Source: JBJHCA01 sp050485785 (lineage in GTDB: Bacteria; Bacteroidota; Bacteroidia; Chitinophagales; Saprospiraceae). From it: a stretch of DNA of 19,754 nt. The position numbers were made by a program, and so were the translations under genes. The notes under the pieces were generated by a model. That model was not told where the DNA came from, made no database searches, and was given only the letters and a program-made list of their open reading frames with translations. The stretch is taken from assembly GCA_050485785.1 (NCBI GenBank), contig JBJHCA010000063.1, forward strand, positions 1 to 19,754, given 5' to 3'. This document shows positions 13,401 to 19,754 of the stretch, piece by piece; the stretch's first letter is position 1; every line of letters begins with the position of its first letter.

Positions 13401-15017
13401 TTATCGTGCAGTGGTGGTAATGGCAATTTTGCGGAATGATTCAAATCTCAGGTTGACTTCGAGCGGCACATTGTTATTGGGATTGCAGGCACATACGTAG
13501 TATTTTCTGCCTCTTTCAATTTCAGCATTGCCATAATCCACAGCCACAAGCTGAGAATTGGGCGATGCAAAATGATTGCCGTAAATGTCGCGGAAAGCAC
13601 TGCCGCGCAAGTAGGCTTCACGATTTTGTTCATCCACAATGGCATAGCCGAAAGATTCCATCTGATTCTGATCAAAGCGAAGCAATGCGAGCTCTTTGCG
13701 GGTATTCAGATTATCCATGATCTCGCCTGCATAATACTCAAGCAGGGTTCTGAAGTTGCCGCGGCTGTTTTCGCGAATGCGCTGATCGCGCTCGTCAAAC
13801 TGCTTCAATGCATCCTCCCCGGCACCTATCAGGAATGCCCAAAACTCGGCATCCCCCAGCCTGATCTCCTCACAGGCTCTGGGCCGCTCAAACAAATTAC
13901 GGGCAGGATGCAGTTTCAGCCTCACCTGATCGCCAAACAAAGGCAGTGACGTTTCCGTGGTATCCACCCGCGTGAGTTGCTGAAGGGCATCCACCAGTTC
14001 GCGCTGCGATTCCTGTGCTGCTTCCCGCGAAGCCTCCAGAATTCTGGCTATATCATCAGAACCGGAACTTTTGGCTGCATCATCACCAGCACCAAATGAA
14101 CCCGGCACGCGGGGTGGTTCGGGGTGCCCCGGACGAGTGGATGAAGGATCTCCGGCCATTCGCCTGCGCTCTTCATCGGTCATCTCTCGCAAAGGTTTCG
14201 AACCCAGGGTAATGTCGAACGATGAACCTTTTACATCCCTGCTGAAGATCCGGCTGATTCCACTTCTGTCGTCAGACTTGGTAAAGTAGAAAACCAGGTC
14301 ATAAATTCCGTCGCGTTCAGCAGGTGGCAGCATAAGCGGTGCGTTCTTTTGCATGGAAAAAGTCCGGGCCAGTTGGAACACCTCTACTTCAAGGCCGTCA
14401 TTGGCTGTTTTGAGTATCACTTCTTCGCCTTTCTCCACCTGGATCTGCAGAGATGGCAAAATGATATCACGGCCCGCAGCACGCCCTGAACCTACATTGC
14501 GAACGGCATCGCGTATGTTCTCAGGATCGCCTGGCTGTATGTAGAGGTTGCTGATGCGCATGTATTCATTCATACTGCCCCGTTGCAGGTCTTTACCCGG
14601 CGTGGAAGTAATGCGCACTTTCAGGCTTACCTCACCCCGCATTCGCCGGTCACCGGAAATGCGGAATTCATACAGGCTTTGATCAACCCGTATTCCTTTT
14701 CCAAGATCACTGGGCGTAATCAGCCGGTAATTGGTGGGATTGCTGCGATCAGTGAGCACAAAAACCACATCAGACAGACGGTCACGCCGGCTACCACCAC
14801 TGCCGGCTTCCTCCACGTAGATGCGTATTTCCGTTTCATCGTCAGTATCGAACAAAAAATTGACAGATTGGGAGCTACTCACCATCACGTGATTGAGATT
14901 GACAAGTGTTACCTGCTTTTTGGTTTGACTAAAGGCAATGTGCAACATGGCAGCCACAGCCAATAAGGTGATTGTGGTAAAAAAGCCAAATAATATCCGC
15001 GTATAATTCCGGTGCAC
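13401..15017 (-). CDS. Exported or membrane-anchored protein, first gene of CIS operon, unknown family
   Basis: The start is GTG at 15017, the only start that keeps the N-terminal hydrophobic segment (about residues 8-30, RILFGFFTTITLLAVAAMLH); an in-frame stop at 15030-15032 bars longer versions. The segment could be a signal peptide or a single anchor. The rest is soluble: β-rich regions at about 35-140 (Ig-like by eye) and 185-275, a Pro/Gly/Ser linker at about 288-320, a likely coiled coil at about 321-350 (DDIARILEASREAAQESQRE), a helical part at about 388-450 and a C-terminal β region with YYVCACNPNN (507-514). I know no family for it. As the promoter-proximal gene of the CIS operon, and followed by two more membrane genes, it may form part of an envelope platform for the machine. 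Confidence 0.85.
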   Translation of the reverse strand: MHRNYTRILFGFFTTITLLAVAAMLHIAFSQTKKQVTLVNLNHVMVSSSQSVNFLFDTDDETEIRIYVEEAGSGGSRRDRLSDVVFVLTDRSNPTNYRLITPSDLGKGIRVDQSLYEFRISGDRRMRGEVSLKVRITSTPGKDLQRGSMNEYMRISNLYIQPGDPENIRDAVRNVGSGRAAGRDIILPSLQIQVEKGEEVILKTANDGLEVEVFQLARTFSMQKNAPLMLPPAERDGIYDLVFYFTKSDDRSGISRIFSRDVKGSSFDITLGSKPLREMTDEERRRMAGDPSSTRPGHPEPPRVPGSFGAGDDAAKSSGSDDIARILEASREAAQESQRELVDALQQLTRVDTTETSLPLFGDQVRLKLHPARNLFERPRACEEIRLGDAEFWAFLIGAGEDALKQFDERDQRIRENSRGNFRTLLEYYAGEIMDNLNTRKELALLRFDQNQMESFGYAIVDEQNREAYLRGSAFRDIYGNHFASPNSQLVAVDYGNAEIERGRKYYVCACNPNNNVPLEVNLRFESFRKIAITTTAR

Positions 15018-15039
15018 TATTACATTATTTTAAGGACTT

Positions 15040-15071
15040 CAAATGTAGGGCAATTTTCCTTTAGTTGCAAA
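15040..15071 (-). promoter_or_regulatory. Bacteroidota-type promoter of the CIS operon
   Basis: On the minus strand TTTG (15071-15068) is followed after 20 bases by TACATTTG (15047-15040), a full match to the Bacteroidota consensus TTTG-N(19-21)-TAnnTTTG. Transcription should begin a few bases downstream, leaving a leader of only about 15-20 bases before the GTG at 15017. I found no equally good match inside the operon gaps I examined, so this may drive the whole cluster. Confidence 0.75.
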
Positions 15072-15106
15072 TCGATTTAGGCTACGGCTGTTTTCAGCAA
15101 GGAAAC

Positions 15107-15153
15107 GGTACATTTGCTTGCGGTAGCGGTTACATGTACCTGCCGTTACGGCA
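15107..15153. promoter_or_regulatory. Nested dyad upstream of the CIS promoter, possible operator
   Basis: A perfect 8-base palindrome TACATGTA (15131-15138) sits between GCGGTAGCGGT (15120-15130) and TGCCGTTACGGC (15141-15152), which form an imperfect inverted repeat. GGTACAT (15107-15113) and ATGTACC (15134-15140) form another inverted pair, and TGCCGTTACGGCA is itself a short hairpin. The element lies 36 or more bases upstream of the -33 box, a usual place for an activator site. Function is inferred from symmetry and place only. Confidence 0.4.
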
Positions 15154-15167
15154 ATGTGAGATACTAG

Positions 15168-15205
15168 TGTAAAGGGTTATTCTTTACATTCGGAGGTCGA
15201 CCGAA
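15168..15205. repeat. Two adjacent short inverted repeats with 7-base loops
   Basis: TGTAAAG (15168-15174) pairs with CTTTACA (15182-15188) around GGTTATT, and TTCGG (15189-15193) pairs with CCGAA (15201-15205) around AGGTCGA. They abut directly. No T-run follows on either strand, so I do not call them terminators. Confidence 0.5.
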
Positions 15206-15324
15206 GGAGGGTGAGTAGGTATATTTAAAGAATTAGGATATCATTTTGTTTCCACAGCAAGCTTGGGTTTCCCCCTGGTTAAAGTACCCTTATCAATAAA
15301 CCATCAATATTAACCCTGACTTAC

Positions 15325-16578
15325 CTAAATAATCATGCCTGCAGCAACAGTATCGTTAGTGTCTTCGTCAATTAGAATGATGCTGCCGGTTTGCCGGTTA
15401 TTCCGATAGGAATCGGTAAAAAGCGGCCTTGTTGTACGTATATGTACCCTGCAAATGTCGTTCATTCCAATTTCTAAGGCGTCTATATCACGGTGGAGTG
15501 TGTTGATGTCCAGTTTGTAGCGCAATTCCTTCACCATACAACGAACTTCGCGGTGGGTATGCATTAATACATACTTTTTGCGCAATTGAAATGGTTGGTA
15601 GTGAAACCAGCATAACATCACTTCCAGGTCCTGGGAAACCCGGGGAGCATTATGCTCACGAACAATCATATCACCTCGGCTGAGGTCGTAGTCATCTTCC
15701 AGGCAAATGAGAGCACATTGAGGTGGCATAACTTTTTCAACCGGCAGGCCGGCAGAATATATTGAAGAAATCCGGGTGGTAAAACCCGAGGGTAAAAGCA
15801 TTACTTCATCTCCCTTTTTAAAAATGCCACCTGCCACCCGGCCTGCATAGGCTCTGAAATCGTGATATTCATTGCGATTGGGACGTATAACCAACTGAAC
15901 TGGAAATCGGCAATCAACCAAATTGTGATCGCCGGCGATGTGTACATTCTCCAGTGCATACAACAGCGTTGTACCCTGATACCAGGGCATGCGTTCTGAC
16001 CGACTCACCACATTGTCACCCTGCAATGCACAAACAGGTATAAACTGTATATCCTTAACCAATAGTCTTGATGCAAATTCAGTAAATGCCAGTCGAATTG
16101 AGTCAAAATCCTCTTCGCTAAAATCTACGAGATCCATTTTATTGATGCAAACAATCATGTGTGGTATTTGTAGCAGCGAAGCTATGATTGCATGACGCCG
16201 TGTTTGCTCCGTAATTCCTTTACGGGCATCTACCAGTATCAGTGCTACGTTGGCTGTGGATGCTCCTGTTACCATATTCCGGGTATACTGGATATGCCCG
16301 GGAGTATCAGCAATAATAAATTTGCGTGCAGGAGTTGAAAAATAGCGGTAAGCCACATCAATTGTTATGCCCTGCTCACGTTCTGCTCTCAGCCCGTCTG
16401 TAAGCAAGGCGAGGTTTACACTTTCCTCTCCTTTTCGTTCACTGGCGGTTTTCATCTGCTGGTACTGGTCCTCAAAGATAGCTTTGGAATCATAAAGCAA
16501 ACGTCCGATCAAGGTTGATTTACCGTCATCTACTGAACCTGCGGTTGTAAAGCGGAGTATTTGTGCCGGTTGCTTCAT
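15325..16578 (-). CDS. cysN: Sulfate adenylyltransferase subunit 1 (GTPase subunit)
   Basis: CysN is the GTP-hydrolysing subunit that, with CysD, turns sulfate and ATP into adenosine 5'-phosphosulfate (APS). I start at ATG 16578, giving MKQPAQILRFTTAGSVDDGK and 417 aa. The open frame runs on to 16692, but that part overlaps cysD and has no family resemblance. GTPase motifs are all visible: P-loop GSVDDGKST, switch region EREQGITIDVAYRYFST, DTPGH, and NKMD in CINKMDLVD. Elongation-factor-type β-barrel domains follow. There is no fused APS kinase (CysC) domain at the C-terminus. The gene starts 10 bases after the cysD stop, so the two subunits are translated together. Confidence 0.97.
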   Translation of the reverse strand: MKQPAQILRFTTAGSVDDGKSTLIGRLLYDSKAIFEDQYQQMKTASERKGEESVNLALLTDGLRAEREQGITIDVAYRYFSTPARKFIIADTPGHIQYTRNMVTGASTANVALILVDARKGITEQTRRHAIIASLLQIPHMIVCINKMDLVDFSEEDFDSIRLAFTEFASRLLVKDIQFIPVCALQGDNVVSRSERMPWYQGTTLLYALENVHIAGDHNLVDCRFPVQLVIRPNRNEYHDFRAYAGRVAGGIFKKGDEVMLLPSGFTTRISSIYSAGLPVEKVMPPQCALICLEDDYDLSRGDMIVREHNAPRVSQDLEVMLCWFHYQPFQLRKKYVLMHTHREVRCMVKELRYKLDINTLHRDIDALEIGMNDICRVHIRTTRPLFTDSYRNNRQTGSIILIDEDTNDTVAAGMII

Positions 16579-16588
16579 GCTTTTACCT

Positions 16589-17491
16589 TTAAAAATATCC
16601 CTGTACTTTACGATCTTCCATACTGTTTTCAGAACGCTGATCATCTGTCCGGGTACCGCGTTCAGTTTGTCGGCTTGCGGCAATTTCGGCAATAACTTCC
16701 GGTATATTCTTAGCTGTCGATTCTAATGCACCTGTGCATGTCATATCGCCAATGGTACGGAACCTTATCTGCTTTTTCACAACATTTTCTCCCGGCAAGA
16801 TTGATAATAAATCCGAATAGGCAAGCCATGTTTCTTTGCGTTTTACGCACCTGCGATGGTGAGCAAAATACAGTTTAGGTAGTTCTATCTTTTCCTTGTC
16901 AAGGTATTGCCATACATCCAGTTCAGTCCAGTTGGAAATGGGAAATATCCTGAAATGCTCCCCGGTATGCTTTTTTCCGTTGAAGAGATTCCACAGTTCA
17001 GGCCGTTGGTTTTTGGGATCCCACTGACTGAACTCATCGCGGTGGGAAAAAAAACGCTCTTTGGCCCGGGCCTTTTCTTCATCTCGCCGCCCTCCTCCCA
17101 GGGCTGCATCAAAGCTGTGTTTCTCGAGCATTTCAACCAATACTGTAGTCTGTAATCGGATACGGCTTGCATGGACACCATTTTCTTCCATTACAACTCC
17201 CCGGTCAATAGCCTCCTGCACAGAACCTATTAAAAGGCGCAACCCCAGCTTCTCAGCAAAATGATCCCTGAATAACAAGGTTTCCTCAAAATTATGTCCG
17301 GTATCAATATGCAGCAGTGGAAATGGCACCCTTGCCGGGCTGAAAGCTTTTACTGCAAGGTGGGACAGCAGAATGGAGTCTTTTCCACCGGAAAAAAGAA
17401 TAACCGGATTCTCGAATTGCGCGGCAGCTTCCCGAATCACAAAAATAGCTTCTGCTTCAAGCTCTTCAAGATGACTTAAGGAAGGGTACAT
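16589..17491 (-). CDS. cysD: Sulfate adenylyltransferase subunit 2 (PP-loop subunit)
   Basis: CysD carries the adenylylation site of the heterodimeric ATP sulfurylase. I start at ATG 17491 (MYPSLSHLEELEAEAIFVIR), which gives 300 aa, the normal length. The extension to 17626 would run into the upstream gene. Diagnostic motifs are the PP-loop ILFSGGKDS, HIDTGHNFEE, GGGRRDEEKARAKERFFSHR followed by WDPKNQRPELWNLFN, and a C-terminus ending SMEDRKVQGYF. It lies 13 bases after the nucleotide-sugar dehydrogenase and 10 bases before cysN. The pathway is assimilation of sulfate or, given the neighbour, supply of active sulfate for surface polysaccharide. A cysC or cysH gene is not in the window. Confidence 0.98.
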   Translation of the reverse strand: MYPSLSHLEELEAEAIFVIREAAAQFENPVILFSGGKDSILLSHLAVKAFSPARVPFPLLHIDTGHNFEETLLFRDHFAEKLGLRLLIGSVQEAIDRGVVMEENGVHASRIRLQTTVLVEMLEKHSFDAALGGGRRDEEKARAKERFFSHRDEFSQWDPKNQRPELWNLFNGKKHTGEHFRIFPISNWTELDVWQYLDKEKIELPKLYFAHHRRCVKRKETWLAYSDLLSILPGENVVKKQIRFRTIGDMTCTGALESTAKNIPEVIAEIAASRQTERGTRTDDQRSENSMEDRKVQGYF

Positions 17492-17504
17492 ATCATTTTG
17501 TTGT

Positions 17505-18800
17505 TTACAATGCCCAGTAGTGGATGTCTTTATCCCAACTATAGTTTTTCCATGCTGATTTGATGTCCATAATAAGCCCTGGCCTGGTAAGCAGATCATT
17601 GATTTTGCCGGCAGGCCATACGGCATATTGGTCGTGCTTTACTGCCTGAATAATGGCATCATAAGGACCTTCCACTTTGCCGGCACACAAAATGTCATAC
17701 ATCATCATCACCTCTTCAGCATCTGCATTGCTGTCAACCACCGTAACATCAACCCGGTAATTCTGCAACTCTTTTACCAAATGGGTAACCTTGCTGTTTC
17801 TTATATCACGCACATTTTCTTTAAAAGTAATGCCAAGCACCAGAACCCGACAATCCAGCGGATTTTTGCGCAATTCAATCAATTGTTGTACCGTTCGCCG
17901 GGCAATGTATGCCGGCATATCGTCATTGATGCGGCGTCCACCTAAAATTACTTGAGGGTCGTAACCCAACTTGCGCGCTTTGTAGGTCATGTAGTAAGGG
18001 TCAACGCCTATACAATGCCCACCTACCATGCCGGGATAGTAAGGCATAAAATTCCACTTGGTTGCCGCTGCTTCAATTACATCTACCGTAGAAATATCCA
18101 TGCGGTCAAAAATGATGGACAATTCGTTCATCAGAGCAATGTTCAGATCGCGTTGCGTATTTTCAATAATTTTTGCCGCTTCTGCAACTTTAATGGTGGG
18201 CGCTTTGTGGATTCCGGCCTTTACAATGCTTCCGTACAATGCCGCTATTTGCTCCAGGGTATTTTCATCTCCGGCCGATACCACTTTAACCACGTTGTCA
18301 ATGGTGTGTTTTTTATCGCCCGGATTGACGCGCTCCGGAGAGTAGGCCACAAAGAAATCTTCCAGATATTTTAAGCCCGAAACTAATTCTAAAATCGGAA
18401 TACAATCATCTTCCGTACAACCGGGATACACCGTCGATTCAAAAACAACAATATCCCCTCGTTTTAACTGCCCGGCTACGGTGCGCGTTCCTGCCAGTAA
18501 TATGCCGAGATCGGGCGCATTAAAGTTGTTAACAGGCGTTGGCAAAGCAATAATGTGAACATCTGCCTCGCTAATTAAATTCGCGTCCGCCGTAAAGGTT
18601 ACCCGGCTGCATGTAAAGTCAGCAGCATCTATTTCGCCGGCCGGATCAATTTGTTGTTTGAGTAAGTCAACCCTATTCGTATCAATGTCGTACCCAATGA
18701 CATCATAATGTTTTCCGAAGGCCAGAGCGAGCGGCAGGCCAACATATCCCATGCCCGTAATGGAGATTTTTTTCGTGCCAGTTTTCCGTTTTTCCAGCAT
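17505..18800 (-). CDS. UDP-N-acetylhexosamine-type 6-dehydrogenase (TviB/WbpO-like nucleotide-sugar dehydrogenase)
   Basis: This 431-aa enzyme belongs to the UDP-glucose/UDP-N-acetylhexosamine dehydrogenase family, which oxidises C6 of a UDP-sugar to a uronic acid with two NAD+. The N-terminal NAD site is GMGYVGLPLALAF (about 16-28). SPERVNPGDKKHTI (about 154-167) is typical of the branch that uses UDP-GlcNAc or UDP-GalNAc. Catalytic Lys lies in VAEAAKIIENTQRDLN (K210) and the catalytic Cys in GGHCIGVDPYYMT (C263). The C-terminal UDP-binding domain has ITFKENVRDIRNSK. The product would feed capsule, LPS or exopolysaccharide. It is the first gene of an operon with cysD and cysN. The exact substrate cannot be settled from sequence by eye. 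Confidence 0.93.
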   Translation of the reverse strand: MLEKRKTGTKKISITGMGYVGLPLALAFGKHYDVIGYDIDTNRVDLLKQQIDPAGEIDAADFTCSRVTFTADANLISEADVHIIALPTPVNNFNAPDLGILLAGTRTVAGQLKRGDIVVFESTVYPGCTEDDCIPILELVSGLKYLEDFFVAYSPERVNPGDKKHTIDNVVKVVSAGDENTLEQIAALYGSIVKAGIHKAPTIKVAEAAKIIENTQRDLNIALMNELSIIFDRMDISTVDVIEAAATKWNFMPYYPGMVGGHCIGVDPYYMTYKARKLGYDPQVILGGRRINDDMPAYIARRTVQQLIELRKNPLDCRVLVLGITFKENVRDIRNSKVTHLVKELQNYRVDVTVVDSNADAEEVMMMYDILCAGKVEGPYDAIIQAVKHDQYAVWPAGKINDLLTRPGLIMDIKSAWKNYSWDKDIHYWAL

Positions 18801-18820
18801 GCTTTTTTACAATTGAAGTG

Positions 18821-18854
18821 CAAAAGTATGGAAATAGAACGGAAAGGGGGCAAA
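18821..18854 (-). promoter_or_regulatory. Bacteroidota-type promoter of the dehydrogenase-cysDN operon
   Basis: On the minus strand TTTG (18854-18851) precedes TACTTTTG (18828-18821), a match to TAnnTTTG, with a 22-base spacer that is slightly long. The -7 box ends 20 bases before the ATG at 18800, a layout much like that of the CIS promoter. Confidence 0.6.
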
Positions 18855-18929
18855 TGGCATTCTGCTTCCCTGAACAGTGTTTGCGGTCTGCACCGGAACA
18901 ATGATGGAATCTAATTAATTGCTATAAAA

Positions 18930-19754
18930 ATGTTGCCACCTTCAATGATATTTTGGTTAATATTTTTATGGTTCCCCCTGTTGGTTCATATAGGCTTAAT
19001 CAAAAAGTATCGCAAAGTGGAAGGAAATTCTACTGCCCTTAAAGGCAACATAGTGTTTCCAAAGCATCTGAACCACAATCTAATTCACCAGGAGCGATTT
19101 TATATAAAGCACACAGTTTATGAAACACTTCACATAATCCATGAAGTACTTTACAAAGCATTGAAGCTACTGTATAAAATTAACACTAACAGCTACTTGA
19201 CTAGCAGGTTAAAATCGTTATTATTTAATTTCCCTGAACAAAAGGATTTGCAGATAACACCTGTAATGTTTGACAACATTGTTTTTAATCACAAAACAGA
19301 ACCATACAGATTTGCTATAGAAATTGCGAAACTGATTTTGCTAAACTACCACCCAAATTTAAACAGAGGAAGTAATGATGTGTTGGCCTTGATGTTTGAT
19401 ATGAACCAATTGTGGGAGAATTTTGTCTATGTTAGCCTTCGAAAATTTAAATCAGGAAAAACGAATATTACCGCTCAGAACACTAGAAGTTTTTGGAACC
19501 CATATTTAGGATATCGAAGTAAAATGAAACCAGATATTGTAATCAATCCGAATCAACAAAACTGTGTGGTACTCGATACTAAATGATAAAATTTAAATGG
19601 AGCTAACCCTTCTCCAGCAGATTTGAGACAAATGTTTGTGTACATGAAGTATTTTCAAGCAACTAAAGTCGCACTGGTTTTTCCTGGTGATGAATTTAGT
19701 CAAAAGTCTGGGCAGTTTTATGACCATTTAAGTCAACAAACTGAAGTGATAAGT
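18930..19754 (+). pseudogene. mcrC: Broken mcrC (McrBC 5-methylcytosine restriction system subunit) remnant
   Basis: McrC supplies the nuclease of the McrBC type IV restriction system. The readable part begins near 18930, and family resemblance starts at about GLIKKYRKVEGNS and ALKGNIVFPKHLNHNLIHQE, so the N-terminal part of a normal McrC is missing. Further matches are RFYIKHTVYETLHIIHEVL, LLNYHPNLNRGSNDVLALMF, DMNQLWENFVYVSL and the PD-(D/E)xK nuclease core with KPDIVI (P201-D202) and VVLDTK (D216-K218). Directly after DTK, where the family usually has WK, there are two stops, TGA TAA (19584-19589). The frame then continues with PADLRQMFVYMKYF to the window end. Base composition is more A/T-rich than its neighbours. 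No mcrB is seen upstream, and position 18930 follows an in-frame stop. Confidence 0.85.

Larger units (their letters stand above)
15018..15324. other. Intergenic region between the cysDN operon and the CIS operon
   Basis: This 307-base region carries no convincing gene. It holds the CIS operon promoter near its left end and, further right, an imperfect dyad and two short hairpins (listed separately). The part at about 15206-15324, just past the cysN stop, shows scattered short inverted repeats (GGTTAA and TTAACC) but no terminator with a T-run that I can defend. Confidence 0.7.

Noticed and set aside
1..15017. Classical type VI secretion system
   Set aside because: There is one full-length sheath protein instead of TssB/TssC, three gp19-like tube proteins, DUF4255, DUF5908 and a LysM adaptor, and no TssJ, TssL, TssM or TssK in the window. 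An Afp-like CIS fits better.
1..15017. Intact prophage
   Set aside because: No capsid, portal, terminase, integrase or lysis gene is present among the tail-like genes in the window.
15206..15324. Intrinsic terminator after cysN
   Set aside because: Only short, widely spaced inverted repeats (GGTTAA/TTAACC, GGGT/ACCC) without a T-run; not enough to call.
16579..16692. N-terminal extension of cysN
   Set aside because: The frame is open but overlaps the cysD end. The family start MKQPAQILRFTTAGSVDDGK fits ATG 16578.
17492..17626. N-terminal extension of cysD
   Set aside because: It would overlap the dehydrogenase gene; ATG 17491 gives the standard CysD length and start.
19584..19589. Stop-codon recoding or readthrough in mcrC
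   Set aside because: Two different adjacent stops plus a missing N-terminus are explained more simply by decay; no recoding structure was seen.

Overview
The window looks like a chromosomal segment of a Bacteroidota bacterium. Three things support this: the gene content matches contractile injection system (CIS) loci of that phylum, two promoters fit the Bacteroidota consensus (TTTG, about 20 bases, TAnnTTTG), and two genes start with GTG close behind a very short leader with no clear Shine-Dalgarno sequence.

Positions 1-15017 form one long minus-strand operon that continues past the left edge. Read in the direction of transcription it has two parts. First come three membrane or exported proteins: a 538-aa exported or membrane-anchored protein, a 519-aa protein with a signal peptide, a GH18-like periplasmic domain and three C-terminal transmembrane helices, and a 101-aa protein with two helices. 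Then come the parts of a phage-tail-like injection machine: two DUF4255 (Pvc16/Afp16-type) tail terminators, an unrecognised 364-aa protein, one sheath protein, three tube-type proteins, a DUF5908 protein, a LysM-type tube/baseplate adaptor, a VgrG-type spike, a gp25-type baseplate protein and the first 853 codons of a large gp6/J/TssF-like baseplate protein. From the sheath on, this follows the order of the antifeeding prophage (Afp) and PVC clusters, but with a single sheath gene and no PAAR tip gene in its usual place. The AAA+ ATPase, tape measure, tail fibres and effectors are not in the window and may lie to the left.

Positions 15018-15324 hold no gene. They contain a well-matched promoter for the CIS operon and, upstream of it, a nested dyad and two small hairpins that could be operator or terminator elements.

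Positions 15325-18800 are a second minus-strand operon: a UDP-N-acetylhexosamine-type dehydrogenase, cysD and cysN. They join surface-sugar precursor synthesis to sulfate activation. It has its own promoter just upstream.

Positions 18930-19754 run on the plus strand and hold a broken mcrC (type IV restriction) remnant. It lacks its N-terminal part and carries two adjacent stop codons exactly after the catalytic DTK.

The most interesting aspect is the membrane module co-transcribed with an Afp-like CIS. It suggests a machine that may be docked on or handled by the cell envelope rather than simply released, and it includes a GH18-fold protein that has lost its catalytic motif.
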